From Adiantum capillus-veneris (taxonomy: Eukaryota > Streptophyta > Polypodiopsida > Polypodiales > Pteridaceae), in NCBI GenBank assembly GCA_014529385.2, contig CM043959.1, positions 53,803,253 to 53,867,252 of the forward strand: a stretch of DNA of 64,000 nt. Direction: 5' to 3'. Shown piece after piece: positions 10,595 through 23,609 of this stretch. Positions within the stretch are counted from its first letter, which is position 1. Every line of letters starts with the position of its first letter. Position numbers and translations under genes: made by a program. The notes beneath the pieces are model-generated. The model made no database searches. It saw nothing but the letters and a program-made list of their open reading frames with translations, and was not told the DNA's origin.

Positions 10595-12539
10595 CTACCA
10601 TGCCAAACATAAATTAATTCCTTGTGGAATATCTTGTGAATAGATTGCGCATCGGCTACTATTTGTCATTGAACGAATAAGAAAGACGAAGTGATAATAA
10701 TGACCACATGTCAATGTATAATATCCACTCCATCCATCAAAATTCTTGTAGCAAACTAGACATTGGGAAGATGAGGATGCATCTGAAGTAGACGAGGGGA
10801 CCAAATCTGGATGCATGACAAGGTTGCTGATATGTGTCCCTTGTACAAGTGGAGGATTCATTCGCTGTGTCAGATTTTGAATATCCAGGCTTAAGCGGTG
10901 CATGCTTTTCTCCATCTGGACCTGTGAGAGTTGGGGTGTCTGGGTGGCTATAGAAAGCTGTGTTATTTTTGCATCTTTCTTTGTCATCAGCCATTTTCTC
11001 TTGGAACTGCAATTGACAGATAGACAAATATTCAATATCATTGAAAAATATATATTCTCACGATTCAACATTCTCACAGATGCACAAGATAGAAACTTAT
11101 CATCCACTACATAAGACTTCATAGCCGACTAAATCAAACCACAACTAATGCAACTAAACAAAATCACAATTGCCAGATGTAATTGAACCACAAGGAAAAT
11201 TTGAAATACCGACACTCAACACGACAAATTTGAAATGACTAAAGATAATTGACTCAAGGAGGTGAACCATTCCAAACCAGATAATACACTTCAATAAAAA
11301 ATAGAATACCCTGGACAAGACATATGTATATCATAAAAATGTTTAGATCGGATAAAATGATTGTGCAAGTTCAATAAGGGGGCATTATACATGGTTAGGG
11401 TCTGTCTTCAAATGTTCTTTGAAAAATATCAACACGTCAGATGCATTTCGTCTTTGTTCCCGCTCTTTTAACTTCATCCAACAATCTAATTTAATCCGAA
11501 TAGCCCTCATAACATCTTCGTCCAAGTGGTGAAGAACGTCTTTTGAAAATAAACTTTTTTGGCTGCACTCCAAAAATCTATCAGCATGTCAAATAGATAG
11601 CCCAATGCATAAATATCACTCGCTTTTGTGTATGCATCTATAAACTATGGATCGTATAATTCTGGAGCAATCCATGATCGCTCAGCCATCTTTGCATTCC
11701 CTGTTCTCTGTGCCTCCAAAACTGCAGAGTCCAACTGTGCACTTTGATGCAGATAATTAATTGCTGCACGCTTAGCTGGCTTTTTGAGCATCATCCCCCA
11801 ATCAATGATGCCAACGCGGGGTTTATTTGCGCGAGTAAAATCCAACATTATGTTGAATGGGTGCAGGTCACTGTGCACTATCAAGGTCGAGTGGGCAGCC
11901 GCAACTCCATCGATTAAGGCGTGTCAAATGGCTGGCATCTGCTCGATCACCGCTTTGATATGTGCCATGTCTATCTCTTGTACATGAAGATTTGCTGCAG
12001 GCAATGACCTCCATCCGTGTTGTAGCCTGTGCATGTGTCGTCTGAACAATCCGTGGGCGAATGGTAAGCGGCACATCGTGCCCCCCACGTTATCCCCATT
12101 GTAGTATGGGAATATTGTGATCCAAGGACCTTCGGTGGTAAAGCCAATGCACCTTACAATGGAGGGGTGAAGCGTTTGCATTCCTTGCTCTTTCTGGAAG
12201 CTGTCAAATTTCGCCTCACTCCCTCCCTTGTAGCATTTTGCCACATATATAATGTGGTCTGGAAAGAAAGAGATGCCTTTGATGGTGTACAATGTGCACA
12301 CACCAAAGGAGCCTGCTCCAACCCTCATACCTTCTACCAAAGCCTTGTGAGAGATGCCCACAAGATGAGCGCACTTGGCATTCAAATCCGTGCGCATGAG
12401 ATTGACCTTCCAAAGCTGCTTGATGATCTTGGGCCATCTTTAATCTCTTGAGTAAGGCTGGTTGGTCCTGCGCTTTCACACGCTTCATCTTTACCTTCTG
12501 TTCCTCCCACAATTTATCCCAGAGCTCTAATTTTGACAT
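10595..12539 (-). pseudogene. Decayed protein kinase with downstream RING-like segment
   Basis: Read from 12539 downwards, fragments in different frames form one protein. 12397-11924 holds a kinase N-lobe: P-loop GAGSFGVC, IIYVAKCY with the candidate ATP lysine, and LHPSIVRCIGF. 11884-11645 holds the catalytic loop VHSDLHPFNIML, a DWG in place of DFG (VGIIDWGMM) and APEL; an in-frame stop then precedes YTKASDIYALGYLFDMLI. 11122-10595 has a RING-like CLVCYKNFDG and LTCGHYYHF pattern, with later cysteines lost. HSD instead of HRD and DWG instead of DFG recall receptor-like or atypical kinases. Several frameshifts and stops show it is not functional. Whether kinase and RING were one gene is inference from their order and strand. 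Confidence 0.65.
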
Positions 12540-12552
12540 GTCACAGGCAGGA

Positions 12553-15500
12553 GGGATATTTTTTAAAGTCTCTTCAACATACTTTCATATTTCCCAACAC
12601 TGTCCTAACTTTGTGGTGGGGGTCAAATTCTCATCACTTGATCAAGTCGTGTCCTAAGTTGAAGGCCAAAGAAGCTAAGAAGAAAGAGGGTGGTTCCATT
12701 GCAAATGCTGGTTCCACTACAAATGCAGCCATTGTTGAGTCTTCCGTGAAAGGAGACTGTGTTGTTGATGTTTAAGCAAAATGGGCTTTTAGCGTAGAGT
12801 GCACTTACAATCCTGCTGTCCATGATGCATGCTTGTCAATTGCTGTAGATTCACATGTGTGATATTTCGATAGTGGTGCTACAAAGCACATTACCTCACA
12901 TCGTAAATTGTTCACCTCTCTCGAGTCTGTCCCTCATGGGAATTCAGTCACTTGTGCCAACAATGCCTCTTATCCGGTTCAAGGAGTTGGAAAGATTGTG
13001 CTTACTGTTGCAAATGGTAGTTCCATCACACTTTTTGATGTACTTTATGTACCTGGGATCAAGAAGAATCTCTTGTCTATATCCGCACTTGCTAGACTTG
13101 GACTTGTAGTCAAATTTGTGGATGATAGATGTACAGTTCATGATCTCAGTTTTGGTGATGAAATTGTTGCATCTGGCCTTTTGTTTCATGGGCTGTATAA
13201 GCTTACTTTGTATGACAAGTGTGGACAAAATTTTACAAATGTTGTTGCAGATTCAAGGGCTATTTCAGATGCAAAACTTTGGCATGCACGTTTTGGTCAT
13301 CTGAATTTTGCTAGTTTGCTACGTTTGCAGAAATCTGATATGGTTGCTTCTTTGCCGCCTCTTGAAGCACCTGTCAAACATGTTTGTGAAGGCTGTATTT
13401 TGGGTAAGATGCAACGTTCTAAGTTTCCAAAGGATGGTTCAATTCGGGCCACATGCAGCTTGCAGCTTGTGCATAGTGATGTTTGTGGACCCATGCAAAC
13501 TTCGTCCTTGGGCAATTACCTTTACTTCGTGACTTTCATTGATGATTACTCCAGGCATGCATGGGTATTTCCACTTAAAGCGAAGTCCGAAGTTTTTATG
13601 TGCTTCAAACAATTTCTGGCTATGGCTAAAAATGTCTCGAAATGTACTATGGGCACCCTCCGTTGCGATCGAGGGGGGGAGTATATGTTGCTAAGAGGAA
13701 AAACAGGTCACTTACGGAAATGGCACGATGTATGGTCAAAAGTCAAGCTTTGCCGCATTCCTTTTGGCTTGAGGCCATCATGTGTGCCACTTATGTACTA
13801 AACAGGTGTCCTACGAAAGCTGCAGTCTATTACTCCATATGAAGCATGGCATGATAGAAAGCCTTCTATTGAGCACATGCGTGTTTTTGGCTGTTTGGCA
13901 TATGCTTTGGTGCCACAAACACATCGCAAAAAATTGGATGATAAGGCTGTCAAATGTATTTTTGTTGGTTATAGTGCTGAAAGCAAAGGTTACAGGTTGT
14001 ATCATCCACAAACAAAACGTATTCTGGTTTCACGAGATGTAGTGTTTGTGGAAGATTCTGTCATGCCCTTGCTGTCATGTACTAGAGACAGTAATGTAAG
14101 CTCACGGGACATTTATGACACTTTTCAGTGGTGTAAATACGAATGTAAGTTCCAATGAGGCAAATGTACAGCCTATGGGGGTTTCTGAAAATGTTACAGA
14201 TCAGCCTTTTACTAATGCAGATGTACATGATGTACTTGATGAGGAAAGGGCTGAAAATGAGCAGGCTAGAGGTATGCCAAAATGGCTAGTGCACACTTTG
14301 CGTGACAGTAAATTGGATGCACCTTTGTCTAGTTGTACTCGTTCAGGCTCTCTCCATGCATCTTATGCATCAGATTGTTATGCTTTGGCTGTGTCTAGAT
14401 TACATGACGTTGAGGAACCTCTGTCTTTTGATGAAGCACAGAATTCAGAAATTACGGTGTGTTTTCTATGTGCATTGGCATCTCATTTTGGTTGGGATGT
14501 ACATCAATCAGACATTGTTACTGCTTTCTTGAATGGTGACATATTTGAGGAAGTTTATGTAACGCAGCCTCACAGTTTTGTCATAAAAGGACAAGAGGAA
14601 AAAGTGTGTAGATCTAAGAAGGCTTTGTATGGGTTGAAGAAATCTCCTCGTGCTTGGTATGAGAAAGTTGACACTCATTTGGTCAAACGAGGCTTTTGTA
14701 ACAGTCCAACAGAAAGCACATTGTATGTAAAGCGTGAGGGTGATGTACTTCTCATTGTGGTTCTTTATGTCGATGATTTGCCGATCACTGGACCGAATGA
14801 GAGACATATTGCTGAATTTAAGGCTGATTTGAATGCTACTTTCAAGATGAAAGATTTGGGGTTGTTGCATCATTACTTGGGTATACAGTTTAAGCAGTGT
14901 GATGGTGGTATTTCCTTGTGTCAGAAAAGTTACATAGAGACATTGCTATGTAAGTTTGGACTTGAGGATTGTAAACCTATTGCCACTCCCATGGAAACAA
15001 GTTTGAAGTTGAGTCTACATGATGCTGGCGATCCTACTGATGTCACTCTTTACGAAACAGTTGTTGGCTGCCTCATTTATGTATGCAAAACGAAGCCTAT
15101 TCATTTTGCAGTCTCACAGGTCAGCAGATTTATGCATAGCCTAGGGTCTAAGCATTGGAAGGCTGTCAAGAGGATTTTCCGCTACCTTAGTGGCACTTTA
15201 CATCTTGGCTTGTTTTATCCCAAGGGGGGATAATTGCCGGCAGACTTACATGCTTTTTCGGACTCAGATTGGGCTGGTTGTTTTGACACGCGAGTGTCCA
15301 CAAGTGGTTTTTGTTTCATGTTTGGCAGTTCATGTATATCATGGTAGAGCAAGAAGCAACCTACTGTGGCCACTTCGAGTTGTGAGGCTGAGTACAGGGC
15401 AATCTTCACAGCTACGGTTGAGTGTGTATGGCTCAGACGCCTTATGGCTGATTTGGATGTTGGATAGGACACTGCCAACACTATCTACACTGATAGTCAG

Positions 15501-15719
15501 AGCGCATTGGTAATTGCGAGGAACCCAGTTTTTCATGCTCGCACAAAGCACATTGAGGTGCATTACCACTATGTCAGGGAGAGGCTCTCAACAGGAGATA
15601 TCAGCTTGGCTTATGTGCCAATACAGGACAACCTTGCAGATCTTTTCACAAAGGCATTGTCTCATGAGAAGCTTGAAGCTTTCCGCAAAGCTTTGGGCTT
15701 ACTCCCCTTTGTGGACTGA
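12553..15719 (+). pseudogene. Ty1/copia Gag-Pol remnant, 5' truncated
   Basis: A degenerate zinc knuckle (HHLIKSCPKL) lies near 12640, then a protease FDSGATKHITS near 12860 and a pre-integrase HHCC (WHARFGHLNF...CEGCILGK) and integrase core (HSDVCGP, FIDDYSR, LRCDRGGEY) in 12908-13700. A deletion after GGEY and a frame change remove the third catalytic region; the frame resumes with KRKNRSLTEMAR and then FGCLAYALVP (13877). 14115-15233 is a long copia reverse transcriptase with VHQSDIVTAFLNGD, ALYGLKKSPRAWY and the catalytic LYVDDLPITG. RNase H fragments reach 15719 in shifted frames (ADLFTKAL). No 5' LTR and almost no Gag remain; the left end abuts the kinase pseudogene. Confidence 0.85.
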
Positions 15720-15782
15720 TCATGTCCTCAGGGCATGGCATTTCCCTTTACTCATGTGCCAGCTCTCGTTCACCGCATCACT

Positions 15783-15794
15783 CCAGGGGGGATT
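15783..15794 (+). other. Polypurine tract of copia element
   Basis: CCAGGGGGGATT lies just upstream of the TGTTAC start of the LTR. This is the usual position and composition of a plus-strand primer. Confidence 0.5.
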
Positions 15795-16021
15795 TGTTAC
15801 CATATACATGTGGTAGTGATGTGTGTGAACACACTAGGACCGCCAGAGCATTTTTTCCCTCTTTAGGAGGTTTTTTCCCCCGAGCATTGTATATACGCCC
15901 ATCACTCTAGGGCTATCTATCTTTCCATTGCACATTAAGTAACACACTCTCTATTGTGTGCCTTGAGCTTCCTTCGTCTTCTCCAAGCTGTGTGCATTTG
16001 TCTGCAACCCTAATTCCAACA
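15795..16021 (+). repeat. Copia 3' LTR
   Basis: A 227-bp segment starts TGTTACC and ends TTCCAACA, directly after the polypurine tract and 75 bp after the RNase H remnant. A TATA-like TATATACG is at about 15888. No second copy was seen in the window, so the boundaries rest on the TG...CA ends and the position. Confidence 0.6.
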
Positions 16022-16660
16022 TCCCCGTCCCCAGGAAACTTCTAAAACCCTGAACACTTGGTCATCAAAAAGTACACCTAAATTGTGAAAGATACACCTC
16101 ACCTTGAATTTGGCCAGAAGTTCTCAAAGAACTAAAAGAACATCAATTTTTGGAGCAATGTAAAAAAATAACAGTGAACATTGTCAAAAAGACTTTAAAT
16201 TTTTGAACTGAAGTCAATATAGAAAGTTTTGTAAGACACTGAAAAGTGCAAATATTCCTTAAAAAATTACACAATATTCCACTAAAAGAACAATTACATC
16301 CTCGAAATCTTACAATTGAGGACTCAAGAATTTCAATTACAATCCTTAAAAATTTTTCATCAAAATTTTTATGGTTTGTTGACAAAGATGACCAAACTTC
16401 TTCAAAGTGAAACCATAAACAAGAATTTTCATATCCTCCAAGTTTAATTTATTCATACGTCATTTGCTATTTTTCGTTTTCTTCTTCTTAGTCACCTTGA
16501 TCACCTCAAGTAGTACTTACTTGAATTTGCCTCTTCTCAAGCTGCTTTGTATCAATGAACATCAATTCAATACAAATTTGCAATACACATGTATCGTAGA
16601 CTACACGAGTATGAAGATTTTTGTTCATTTGTTGTGTATAAGTATTTTAGGATTCAATTT
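16022..16660. other. AT-rich intergenic DNA, no gene recognised
   Basis: Between the copia LTR and the palindrome array there are only short chance frames, rich in A/T. Nothing recognisable is encoded on either strand. Confidence 0.4.
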
Positions 16661-16709
16661 TTTTAAATTCTAGAATTCAATCTTGTATTCTAGAATACAA
16701 GTTTTAGCA
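16661..16709. repeat. Left part of TTCTAGAA palindrome array
   Basis: AATTCTAGAATTC and TGTATTCTAGAATACA occur here, about 20 bp apart. The array continues at 25615-25790 beyond the chromovirus, which therefore inserted inside it. Confidence 0.6.
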
Positions 16710-16715
16710 CTTCTC
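16710..16715. repeat. Target-site duplication of chromovirus (left)
   Basis: CTTCTC precedes the LTR tip TGTAACA and is found again at 25615-25620 after the other LTR. Integration usually duplicates 5 bp; six bases match here. Confidence 0.75.
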
Positions 16716-18303
16716 TGTAACATTTAATGGCCTAATAACTTGTGTGTAGCGGAAATTAGCATGAACATAGTGGGCATTTCATTAGAATAGATTCCTAATG
16801 AGAATTACAAGAGTGCTTGGGTGGAGAGAGCAACAAAAAGCATAACACCTAGTTAGATAGCATCGACAATACTTTCAAAAGAGAGAGAAATTAAGCTATT
16901 GACAACAGTTGAGGACCGGATTTTCATGGAGCCGGTCCCCCCTCCAAAAGGCTTTGTATTATGGTTTCTCCCATCACGAGAGACATTGTACAATACAATT
17001 CTTTGTGTTCCTTCAAGACTAGCTAGTGCAATGAAGATGGAAACTTCATGCACTAAGAAAAACACTTAACAAACACAACTTGAATTATCCCCGTTCTCAG
17101 ACCCAAGACCTCACACACCTTCGAAGATGGTGAGAGCTAGCAGGGTATGAGAGTAGATTGAGAGGAAGAAGGAGTATCTTACGAGAAAGATGTACATCTC
17201 CTCACATAATCACTCATATGTAGCATAGCTTAGCTTAGTAATTAGCTTGGTAGAGGAGATGAGCATGCATTGAAGCTTGGCTCTTGGTTGGATTTGCATC
17301 CACATGCCAAGAGAGTGTTGATGTAGGCTTCTATCTCACAAGCTTGGAGTAGGTGATGAGTTCTCCATTAAAGCTTGGGAAGAGATAGTCTTCTCTTTCT
17401 TCACACATGAGCTTGTGTGAGTGTGTGTGTGATAATGCCTTGCAAAAATGAGCCCCCTCTCTCTCTTGGGCGAGCCCTCTTGCTAATTGCTCTTGCTGAA
17501 GCCTCATTGGCCCTCCCCAAGTCAAGCCAATTACAATTAAGCAACATAAGTGATAGCCTTATGACATGTGTCCCCCTTTCCCCTTTTGTGAGAGCTTTAG
17601 GTAATTAAATAATTAAACTAAACTCTCATTGGACCCCTTTGCCTCCTGGCCAATAGGAATCAGGCAAGCCATGGGGCTCCTGAATGCTCATTGGACCCCT
17701 TGGGAGACTGCCCAATAGTCTTCTAGGAGACTTAATTCTCATTGGTTTCTTTTATTAAATGTTTTTAAATTAATTAAACTAGATTTAATCTAGCTTAATT
17801 CTCATTGGTCCACTTCAAGGGTCATCCAATAGAAATTGGGCACACCTTGTGGGCATCTGGCCTAGGGAGCTGACATGTGTCCCTCATTCCCTTTGTGTAA
17901 AGGGAGCCTGTGTGTGTGTGTGTGGCTTTCTCTCTCATCCCCTACCTTTAGGGCTCGCCCCCTCCCATGTAGGGATGTGCAAAGACTTTTAGGGCACACA
18001 CAAAGCATCCAATTTTCCCTAGGGTTGACCTTTTGGACACAACCTTTGAATTTTGGAACCTTAGCATTTTGGAAGTCTTAATGGGCTGAACCTTAGGGTC
18101 TTTTTAGCCCATTGTTGCACATGGCTCTTTTGCAGATGGCCCCCCCTTTGGATCCCTATTTTCCCTCCTTTGGATCCCTACTGTGGCCGGTCTGCTAGCT
18201 TAACCAATATTCTAGTTTTTTCTCCCCTGGCCTTCCCCACATTAAATGATCAGTTTAATATGAGAAAATCATTTAGGAGAATTAGATATTGATTATTATG
18301 ACA
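16716..18303 (-). repeat. 3' LTR of chromovirus (element on minus strand)
   Basis: A 1588-bp LTR, TGTAACA...TATGACA on the plus strand, identical in length to 24027-25614 and differing at only about ten positions by eye, so the insertion is young. Within 17610-17850 it carries three ATTGG...CCAAT units (CTCATTGGACCCC...GGCCAATAGG and variants), which could be transcription-factor sites. A (GT)-rich stretch lies near 17420 and 17910. Confidence 0.93.
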
Positions 18304-18319
18304 TTACCTCTCTCTTGAA
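18304..18319 (-). other. Polypurine tract of chromovirus
   Basis: On the minus strand TTTCAAGAGAGAGGTAA abuts the LTR tip TGTCATAA, the expected site of plus-strand priming. Confidence 0.6.
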
Positions 18320-18659
18320 ATCATAGTCGTCCTCGACTATGGTGTAGAGAAGATAAAGCATGTTCATGAGTCCTTTTCTTAGCGGGTAGAGGATCCCTAT
18401 GTTAGCCTACGACATCATTCCACAATGGATGACTAGTCCTTTTGGCGCTTGAGAGCATGAGGCTGCTGCAAGCATGTCTGCACATTAGTCCTATCAGTCT
18501 TCCATAGTAGAGTGACAAGCTCTACTTGGTGTTTGGGAGACGTCGTCTCCGCAAACTTGATCTAAGCATGCATACTACTTCATTTTTGTGCACAAATAAA
18601 GAAAAAGAGAGTCTTATAAGACAAAAAATTTGTTCATTTTTAACATTTTGTACATTTGC

Positions 18660-21600
18660 TTACTCTTGGGAAGCATTGTAAGCATTGACAAGGTTTAGGT
18701 TATCCTTTAATTGTATGCCTTGCATCCATCTAGCATCTTCAAAAGGATAATTCGTAAACTTAATAAGATATCGTCGGATAGTCTTACCGCCTCTTAGTAC
18801 CTTGTCTTCATGTCGGAGAATGGACTCGGGCTGCATCACCTCTTCTTGGTCCTCGATCTCCGGTGGGTCTTCAATAGTTGGTTCTTGAGGTGGCTCTCCT
18901 TTGTAAGGCTTTAATAGGCTCACATGAAAAGCATTGTGTATGAGCCAATGATTGGGCAACTTGAGTTGATAGGCCATCTCATTGATTGGCCTAAGAATCT
19001 GAAAGGGACCATAGTACCTTTTTGCTAGTTTAGCATAGTACTTTTGGTGACCCGTAGGATTCTTGCCCGTTGTGTGTCTCAATCGAGCCTTGGGAAACTT
19101 TAACAAGACCCAATCGTTTTCTTTAAAGGCTTGGGCTCTTCTGTGCTTGTCAGCAGCAGCCTTTTTCCTTTGCTGTGAGATAGAGATAGCATCCTTAATC
19201 TTTTGGAAAGATTCTTGTAGGTCTCGGCTATACTCATCTGCAGCGAAGATCTTCCCATGTACCTTAAGTAGCAAGGGACTTTTTGATCTTCCCTAAATTA
19301 CCTCGAAAGGTGCTTTTCCTGTGGAAGTATGTACAGTGTTATTGTAAGCATACTCCACTAAGGGTAAGTACTTCTCCCATTGGGATCTTTGATCTACTTC
19401 CGTTACATAGGATTTTAGTAGATCGAGAATGGTTAGGTTAGCTATTTCACTTTGGCCATCAGTTTGTGGATGATAGGCCGAAGAGAAGTTTAGCCTTGTT
19501 CCTAAATTCTCAAAGAGACCCTTCCAGAAATTACTGGTCATTCTAGGATCTCTATCCGACACTATGGACATGGGCAAGCCATGGTACTTGAAAATTTGTG
19601 AAATAAAGAGGGTTGCCATTTGATGGGCTTTGATAGTCTTTTTGACATGTATAAAATGAGCTTGTTTACTAAACCTGTCTACTATCGTCCATATTCCCGT
19701 ATTCCCATGGATAGACTTAGGCAATCCAAAGATAAAATCCATGGATATGCTCTCCCATGGTGAATTAGGGATTGGCAAGGGTTGAAGCAATCCAAGTTGC
19801 TTCCCTCTATCAAATTTTGTCTTTTGGCATACCACACATTTGGAAACATACTCTTGTAGGTTCACTTTCATGGTAGGCCAATAGAAATATGTTTCAATTC
19901 CCTTTAAGGTAGACTGAATCCCTCTATGCCCCGCATAAGGTGGAGCATGAGATTCATACATTACTTTCTCACGTAGTGAGTTAGTAACGCATAGTCTATT
20001 GCCATAGATAAGATAACCATCTTGTAAAGTAAATGGTTCTTCTTTCTTCCCTAATGCAAGGGCTGAAATCACATCTCTAAAATCGGGATCAATAGCATAC
20101 TCATCTATCATTGAAGATAGATCATTGTGAGTTGCTATGGAAACCGCATTCACTCTCGACCGTCTTCAGATTGCATCAGCTACTTGATTATGCTTGCCAG
20201 TAATGTGAGCAATATGAAAATGAAATTGCGAAAGGAAATTTGCCCACCTCATTTGTTTGTCGGAGAGCTTGGTTTGCGTCATGAAGTACTTAAGACTTTG
20301 GTGATCCGTTCGCAGAATGAAAGGAGTCCCCAATAAATAGTGCTTCCATGAGTCTAAGGCATGTAGAACTGCAAGGAGTTCCTTTTCGTATATGCCTAGA
20401 GGTTGCTCAACAGGGTCGAGCCTTCGGCTCTCATAGCCTATGGCGTGCTGTTCTTGGAGCAAAACAGATCCAAGGCAATCACCACAAGCATCACATTGGA
20501 CCTCAAATGGTTTTGAGAGATCCGGTAGTGTAAGCACAGGTTGAGAGATAAGCTTTTCTTTAAGCTTTTCGAAAGCATTGTTCTCCTTAGCAGACCATGT
20601 ATACCTAACGCTTTTCTTTGTTAGGTCATGTAATGGTCCCGCAATTTGTGATAACTTTTCTATGAAGCGTCTATAGTATGCACACATACCTATAAAGCTT
20701 CTTAGTTCATGAAGATTCCTTGGTTTAGGCCATCCTTTTATTACCTCTAACTTGGATGGATCCATTTGGATGCCATCTTGAGAGATAATGTGACCTAAAT
20801 ACTGAATCTCTTGCAAGAAAAATTCACTTTTCTTTCGATTAATATAAAGTTTATTCTCTCTTAAAACTTGAAATATTACCTGGAGGTGTTGCTTGTGTTC
20901 CTCCAATGAATTAGAGTAGATGATAATATCATCAAAGAACACTCCAGTGAAGGTTCGATGAGGCCTGAACAGCTTCTCCATCAAGCGGTTGAATGTGGCT
21001 GGTGCATTGGTCAAGCCAAAAGGCATGACAATGTATTCGTAAAGACCAAATGTAGTACAAAATGCAGTCTTTACAATGTCTTGATCAACTATCCTTATTT
21101 GATGATAGCCACTTTTTAGGTCAACCCTACTGAAGTAGGTCGATCCTTGTAGCTTATCAAATAGGTCTTCTACCCGTGGAACGGGAAACCTATTCTTGAT
21201 AGTGATCCTATTTAGTACTCTTTAGTCGACACACATACGATATGTGCCGTCTTTCTTTTGTACTAATAGCACAGGTGAGCAAAATGGAGATGAGCTTGGC
21301 CTAACCATACCCTTCTCAACTAACTCATGCACTTGCCGCATAATCTCCTCTTGTTGAGCTTGAGAAACTCTATAAGGAGGTTTATTAGGCGGTGAACTTC
21401 CTGGAAGAAGTTCAATTGCATGGTCATCATTACCTCGTTTAGGAGGTAGCTCACAAGGGATGTCGTCAATAAAAACATCTTGAAACCCCTTGAGAAAATT
21501 GGATAACTCTAATTCCTTTTGGTTGATTTTATTTTCTTTTGCTAAAGCATTAGGTTCATTTTGAGAGTCTTTAACAAAAATCATGTACACGGAAATAGAG

Positions 21601-23609
21601 TTCTTTATTGACTTGTTGAAAGCTGGTGTATGTACAATGGGGATGGTGTTACCCATTTCCTTAGCATCTATATACATGTCTTTTTCCTTGAACTTAAAGG
21701 AGATTCTCCTTTCAGGAAATTTAACATCGGCAGCCAGGCGGTCAAACCATGGTGCCCCTAGGATTACATCCTCATGCTTGAGAGGAGAGATAAAGAAGTC
21801 CTCTTTGTCCACATAGCCTTGGACATGAAGCCTCAATTTCCCGATTAAGGGAGTGACTGAAGCTTCTTGCCCCTTGAAAGCACTGTCTGCGGGTAGGACA
21901 TCTCCCATCTCGTAGGATTGTATTCCTAGCTTGGTGGCCAACTCTATAGATATAAAATTGTGAGTAGAACCAGGGTCAAAGAGAATAAAAGCATCATGTT
22001 CTCTTACCTTTCCCCAAGCATGGCATAGAGGAGATCCTTTGTGGTGAGTTTGGTGAGTCTCCTCCTCTTGGATTTCAACCAAGGAAGCTCTAGGAGGATC
22101 TTGGCGGTTGTTCTTTTGGGGACAAGCGCGATACGCATGCCCTTGTTCGCCACACTTGAAACACCGGTTATCCTTACGATAACGCTCAAGCTCTTCAGGA
22201 GAGAGTTTATTCTTACCTTTGTAAACTCCCTTCTCTTTAGCTTTGTTAGAGTTTCCCTTAGGAGACTTTTGGACATTGTCCTTCCCCTTAGGCTCATTGG
22301 AATCCTTGTTTTCCGGGGGCTTATTATTTCTTTTTGCCCCCGTTTGGAAATTGATTCGAGAGGCGACCATAGTGTGGTGTATTACCGCCGATATGGTACG
22401 TGGTCTTTGGGAGTTGACATACTCCGCCATTTCTTCGGTTAAGCCCGCACAAAATTGTTGCTTTTGCTCTCCAAAATCCAACTTTTTGAAGACAGTGGCT
22501 TTGAGTTGTATGTCCCAAAACTTGTCTATATATTTGTGGATAGATTCATTGGGAGAGAGCTTTAAGCTTCGCCATTCGGTGAGTACTTTGTCTTTGGCAT
22601 CGGTGGCCAAAAACTGTTTCATAATGGAAGCTCTTAAAGCTTTCCATGTTCGTGGAGCTTCACCGTTGGCTCGTAGGCTAGACCACCATTGTCTGGCGGA
22701 CTTTTGAAAGTGCATAGCTACATGGCGTAGCTTAGAGGACTCCGTGAAGCCCTCATCTCCAAACGCCGCATCGAATTGTTGGATAAAGGCCAAGACTTTG
22801 TCCGTAGCACCAAAGGTACCATCATAGGTAAGGAAAGAGATGCTCTTCCCTCCCTCTTTGAATTTCTTCAACTTGGACGACCTCTTCCATGCGGCATAGG
22901 ATTTCCTATGGCCTCTTCTTTTTGATGATTCAAAGGTTGCACGATCACTTTCTTCAGAAGGTGAAGAATTTGAAGAAGGTGGAGCAAAGGGTGACCTCTT
23001 TCTCGCCTTTTTCTTGTCTTGATCTTTGTCGTCTTCACCATAGCTTTCATAAGAGGAAGAGGATGAAGAAGATGGAGAAGAGGGTGTCCTCTTTCTCGCC
23101 TTTTTCTTCTCTTGCTTTTTATCATCCCTCTTTGAATTATGGCGTGGAGAAGAGTGTGATGGTCTTCTCCGCTTTGGTGGTGATGGAGAGCGTTTAGCCC
23201 GCCGTCTTCGTGGAGCCATCTCCGCCGAGGTGGCGGGAGACTTGCTTCTTTCTCGTTCCTTCTGTGGAGGCTCTTGAGTTCTCCTTTGGGAAGGAGATGC
23301 ATCATCAAGAAGTAAATTCTTGAGCCCTTCATATGGATTCTCTTCTTCTTCCCGAATCGGAGAGAGACCTCTTTTGGTAGTCTCACAAGGAGGCTTCCTA
23401 GGTGTTCTCTCGTCATGGTGATGAGCTTGGAGAATCCCGTGAGCACGGAGCTATTGTTGCACTTCACTTTGGAGAGATGGATTGCCTATGGCTTGTTGAA
23501 GCCTAGAAACAAGATAGTTAACAAGCATTGAAGCATCATTAGTAGCTTGCTCATGAGCAAAATCAAAGTTATCAACATTAATTTCACTCTCTTTACTATT
23601 GTCAGCCAT
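18660..23609 (-). pseudogene. Chromovirus (Ty3) Gag-Pol polyprotein with chromodomain, four in-frame stops
   Basis: One reading frame runs from ATG 23609 (MADNSKESE) to 18660, about 1650 codons. Stops interrupt it at 23451-23453 (TAG), 21222-21224 (TAA after RMCVD), 20166-20168 (TGA after QVADAI) and 19293-19295 (TAG after PFEVI); no frameshift was needed. Order: basic Ser/Arg-rich N-terminus; Gag core; knuckle CFKCGEQGHAYRAC; protease with FDPGSTHNFI; reverse transcriptase with PFGLTNAPATF and catalytic FFDDIIIYS; RNase H (YESRRLDPVEQ, LRTDHQSL); integrase HHCC (H..H, CVVCQ) and D,D,E (SMDFI, SDRD, GQSEIANL); C-terminal chromodomain (EDKVLRGGKTIRRYLIKF). The chromodomain places it with chromoviruses, which favour heterochromatin. 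Nearly identical LTRs fit recent insertion followed by point decay. Confidence 0.92.

Noticed and set aside
22004-22707. Plus- and minus-strand ORFs over the chromovirus gag
   Set aside because: They are shadow frames of the Gag coding region.
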